Shown here in pieces: positions 61,541-64,000 of a DNA stretch of 64,000 nucleotides (within the stretch, counting starts at the first letter, position 1; each line of letters begins with the position of its first letter). The position numbers and the translations under genes were made by a program. The notes beneath the pieces are model-generated. The model did not search any database. It saw only the letters and a program-made list of their open reading frames with translations, and was not told the DNA's origin. The stretch is taken from NCBI GenBank assembly GCA_947458545.1, contig CANGYH010000009.1, positions 28,634-92,633 of the forward strand, written 5' to 3'. The DNA comes from Cytophagaceae bacterium (GTDB taxonomy: Bacteria; Bacteroidota; Bacteroidia; Cytophagales; Flexibacteraceae).

Positions 61541-63322
61541 ATGAAACCGCTGCTCGCCGTAAACCGCTACTTTGCCCGATATAAGTGGTACCTGATCGGC
61601 GGCATCCTGTTCGTGGCTATCTCAAACGTGTTTGCCATTCTGCCGGCGCAGATTGTGCGCTACAGCTTCGAGCTGGTGCAGAAGACGATAGACCTCTACT
61701 TCCTCTTTGCAGGCCTGCAGGCCCAGAGCCTGGTGGTAGATGTGTTCGCCGGTTCTATCCTGGTGTATGGGATGCTCATCGTGGCCATGGCGTTGCTGCG
61801 GGGCGTGTTTCTGTTCTTGATGCGGCAGACCCTCATCGTAATGAGCCGCCACATCGAGTACGACCAGAAGAACGACATCTACGCCCACTACCAGACCCTG
61901 CCACTGGCCTTCTACCGCCGCAACAATACCGGAGACCTCATGGCCCGCATCTCCGAAGACGTAAGCCGCGTGCGCATGTACACCGGCCCGGCCATCATGT
62001 ATGCCATCAACCTGCTGGTGCTCTTTGTGATGGTGATCGGCTACATGCTCTCGGTCAATGTTAGGCTTACGGTCTATACGCTGCTGCCCCTGCCGATTCT
62101 TTCCGTTACCATCTACTTCGTCAATACGCTTATTAACAAAAAGAGCGAGCAGATCCAGAAGCAGCTCTCTACCCTGAGCACCTACGTGCAGGAGGCCTTC
62201 TCTGGCATCCGGGTGCTGAAGGCCTTCAACCGAGAGGACAGCTCGGCCGGGCGCTTTGCCGCCGAGAGCGAGGTGTACCGTACCCGCTCGCTAGAGCTGG
62301 CGCATGTAAACGCGCTGTTCTTTCCGGTAATGCTGGGCATGATTGGTCTCTCGACCATCATCACCGTCTATGTTGGTGGGCTAGAGGTGGATGCCGGGCA
62401 CATCAGCACGGGCACCATTGCCGAGTTCATCATTTACGTTAACATGCTCACGTGGCCTGTCACCAGCCTGGGGTGGATTACCAGCCTGGCACAGCGGGCC
62501 TCGGCCAGCCAGCAGCGCATCAACGAGTTTTTGGACGAGCGCACCAACATCGTCTCGGCCCAGAACCTGGAGACGCCCATCGAGGGCTACCTGCAGTTTG
62601 ACGACGTAAGCTTTGCCTACCCCGACGGACGCGGCCCGGTGCTGGAGCACATCAGCTTTGCCGTGGAGCCGGGCCAGAGCCTGGCCGTGCTGGGCCGCAC
62701 CGGCTCGGGCAAGAGCACGCTGGCGGCCCTCATCGGGCGGCTGTACGACGCCAGTGGCGGTAGCATCGCCATAGACGGGCGCGACATTAAAGCCTACCGG
62801 CCTGAGCACCTGCGCAGCCAGATGGCCTTTGTGCCCCAGGAGGTGTTTCTGTTTTCGGACACGATTGGCCACAACATCGCCTTCGGCAACCCCGGCGTGG
62901 GCGGGGCCCGCATCCGCCAAGCGGCGGCCGATGCTGATTTGCTGGGCAACGTAGAGGGCTTTGCCGCCGGGTTCGAGACCATCGTCGGCGAGCGGGGCGT
63001 AACGCTCTCGGGCGGACAGAAGCAGCGCGTTTCCATTGCCCGCGCCCTCGTTCTAGACCCCCGCATCCTTGTGCTCGACGACTGCCTCTCGGCCGTGGAC
63101 ACCACCACCGAAAACACCATTTTGCAGAACCTGCAGCGTATTATGCAGGGGCGCACCACGGTCATCATCAGCCACCGCGTATCCTCGGCCAAGCTGGCCA
63201 GCCAGATCATCGTCCTGGACGGCAGCACCATCGCCGAAGCCGGCACCCATGCCGACCTCCTGGCCCGCGGCGGCCTCTATGCCGAGATGTACGAGCGCCA
63301 AATGGCGGGAGAAGAAGTGTAG
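61541..63322 (+). CDS. ABC exporter (fused membrane and ATPase domains) with Asp in place of catalytic Glu
   Basis: A 593-residue half-transporter of the MsbA/LmrA type. Six helices cover about residues 15-315, then the ATPase with Walker A GRTGSGKST (about 384-392), Q-loop AFVPQEVFLFSDTIGHN, signature TLSGGQKQR (about 488-496), Walker B ILVLDDCLSAVD and switch His in IISHRVSS. After the Walker B Asp513, the expected catalytic Glu is Asp514; such LDD sites characterise one half of heterodimeric exporters (TM287, BmrC). A partner with the consensus site is not in the window. ATG 61541 is preferred over an upstream start because it opens the membrane domain. Confidence 0.93.
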   Translation: MKPLLAVNRYFARYKWYLIGGILFVAISNVFAILPAQIVRYSFELVQKTIDLYFLFAGLQAQSLVVDVFAGSILVYGMLIVAMALLRGVFLFLMRQTLIVMSRHIEYDQKNDIYAHYQTLPLAFYRRNNTGDLMARISEDVSRVRMYTGPAIMYAINLLVLFVMVIGYMLSVNVRLTVYTLLPLPILSVTIYFVNTLINKKSEQIQKQLSTLSTYVQEAFSGIRVLKAFNREDSSAGRFAAESEVYRTRSLELAHVNALFFPVMLGMIGLSTIITVYVGGLEVDAGHISTGTIAEFIIYVNMLTWPVTSLGWITSLAQRASASQQRINEFLDERTNIVSAQNLETPIEGYLQFDDVSFAYPDGRGPVLEHISFAVEPGQSLAVLGRTGSGKSTLAALIGRLYDASGGSIAIDGRDIKAYRPEHLRSQMAFVPQEVFLFSDTIGHNIAFGNPGVGGARIRQAAADADLLGNVEGFAAGFETIVGERGVTLSGGQKQRVSIARALVLDPRILVLDDCLSAVDTTTENTILQNLQRIMQGRTTVIISHRVSSAKLASQIIVLDGSTIAEAGTHADLLARGGLYAEMYERQMAGEEV

Positions 63323-63328
63323 GGGGGA

Positions 63329-63360
63329 GTTAAAAATTAAGAATTAAAAATTAAAAATTC
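63329..63360 (+). repeat. AT-rich heptanucleotide array (AATTAAN), about 4 units
   Basis: AGTTAAA, AATTAAG, AATTAAA, AATTAAA and a partial AATT, starting 6 nt after the exporter gene stop. Same period and similar unit as 55392-55419. Confidence 0.85.
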
Positions 63361-63400
63361 GGGGTGCCTTTTAGGGGGCTTCGCTGGTATCGCAATCAAT

Positions 63401-63677
63401 TACTGTGCAATGGCTTTGCCATTGTCACGTGCTCTGGCGAGGCTGCGCCTCGCGTGTAGGTAAGAGCGGCAGACCTGGCAGGATGCGGATGTTTCAAGGT
63501 GCGGATTGTAGCGCGGGCTGTAGCCCGCGAGGCCCGCGTGTTCACCCCAGGCTAAAGCCAGAGGCTACTGCTAAGGCGACGGCTAAAGCCGAACGCTCTG
63601 AGCCTTCGGCATTCCCGAAAGATGCTGTTCGAGGGCTCCAGCCCTCGTAACCCTCACGGGCAGGGCTCCGGCCCTGC
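63401..63677. repeat. Palindrome and block-repeat cluster related to 26.8 kb
   Basis: 63401-63460 is a near-perfect copy of 26765-26824; 63538-63597 is a copy of 26901-26960 with four mismatches. Between and after them are CGCGGGCTGTAGCCCGCG (63512-63529), CGAGGGCTCCAGCCCTCG (63630-63647) and GCAGGGCTCCGGCCCTGC (63660-63677). No protein-like frame is present. Confidence 0.85.
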
Positions 63678-63959
63678 ATGCCCCCCTACCGCAAACACGG
63701 CGCAACGGCACAAATTGAGCCTCAGGCAAAGCCTTTGGCATACATTACCCTACGGCACCGGCCACATCTTTTATCTCGCAACCTGTCGCAAGTCTTTAGC
63801 GACCCGATTAGGGGAGCGATGACTTGTGACGCCCACAGCAGCACAGTCTTCTATCTCGCGCCAAACCAAACATACACATTCTCGCCAAACGAAAAGTACT
63901 CATCTCGGCCATCCAAAACAGCGCCTTAACAAGCCCTCAAACCCGCTTTAATACAAAAG
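63678..63959. other. Gene-free stretch at the window edge
   Basis: I see no gene or strong repeat here beyond a short GGCAAAGCCTTTGGC palindrome near 63726. Composition shifts from GC-rich to more balanced toward the end. Frames that are open here run through repeats and have no protein-like composition. Confidence 0.5.
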
Positions 63960-63983
63960 CAAAGGCCCATTAAAGGGCCTTTG
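63960..63983. terminator. Hairpin terminator of a gene beyond the window
   Basis: CAAAGGCCC (63960-63968) pairs with GGGCCTTTG (63975-63983) around ATTAAA. The A-rich left and T-rich right arms allow stop in either direction; most likely it ends a leftward gene starting beyond 64000. Confidence 0.6.
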
Positions 63984-64000
63984 TCGTATCCACCTAAAGC

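Noticed and set aside
63405..63929. Several short open frames at the right edge
   Set aside because: They cover palindromes and 60-nt repeats; residues are Arg/Pro/Ser-rich from GC-rich repeats and no promoter or conserved motif is present.

Overview
The window comes from a GC-rich member of the Bacteroidota. Five secreted proteins end in the short Ser/Gly-turn plus basic tail typical of type IX secretion (T9SS) substrates. Many genes are preceded by the phylum's TAnnTTTG-type promoter element, Shine-Dalgarno sequences are not evident, and several genes (coaX with a FadL-like barrel, Nif3 with a zinc-ribbon protein, UMF1-type MFS) are usual Bacteroidota neighbours or families. Family or genus cannot be fixed from the sequence alone. 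No rRNA, tRNA, CRISPR array, transposase or prophage was seen; this is ordinary chromosome, densely packed, with many gene pairs sharing or abutting stop codons.

Layout. 0.1-3.9 kb: small hypothetical proteins, a DegT-type aminotransferase overlapping an SH3/NlpC-P60 peptidase, and a conserved acidic-tailed protein. 4.0-4.3 kb: a 47-residue exported Cys-rich peptide and a bidirectional terminator. 4.3-12.1 kb: a long leftward gene string, ABC-type membrane protein, HlyD adaptor, TolC channel, exonuclease III, type III pantothenate kinase and an outer-membrane barrel; the ABC protein has lost every ATPase motif. 12.3-26.4 kb: T9SS metalloprotease, MutS, DnaG, LUD protein, cell-wall amidase, TatA, MarR regulator, a large T9SS alpha-amylase behind a consensus-looking sigma-54 promoter, a coiled-coil protein and an O-methyltransferase. 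27-34 kb: three T9SS-type secreted proteins, a heme-c lipoprotein and a second (lipoprotein) alpha-amylase. 34-41.7 kb: metallophosphoesterase, UMF1 transporter, TPR protein, zinc-ribbon/Nif3 pair. 41.8-47.4 kb: a complete RND efflux operon. 47.4-47.9 kb: repeats and an RHS gene remnant. 47.9-56.8 kb: FAD/Rieske oxidoreductase, LRR protein, thiL-ung-rlmD group, thioesterase, SDR, barrel protein. 57-63.3 kb: ClpB, a small coiled-coil membrane protein, an exported HIRAN protein, a lipoprotein and an ABC exporter.

How they work together. The recognisable functional groups are envelope transport (two TolC-based tripartite systems, an ABC exporter, Tat), secreted polymer degradation (two GH13 amylases and an M43 protease exported by different routes), DNA maintenance (mutS, dnaG, xth, ung), cofactor synthesis (coaX, thiL) and protein quality control (clpB).

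Non-coding content. Four gene-free stretches of over 300 bases exist (3.04-3.53, 16.3-16.9, 26.4-27.1 and 63.3-64.0 kb). The last three, and the 47.4-47.6 kb gap, carry related small repeats: heptanucleotide arrays, variable-stem palindromes with a constant centre, and 60-nt blocks shared between 26.8 and 63.4 kb. The most unusual items are the ATPase-dead ABC protein in a type-I-secretion-like operon, the CC-x5-CC-x5-CC peptide, the very short or absent mRNA leaders implied by promoter position, and the sigma-54-like promoter upstream of the amylase.
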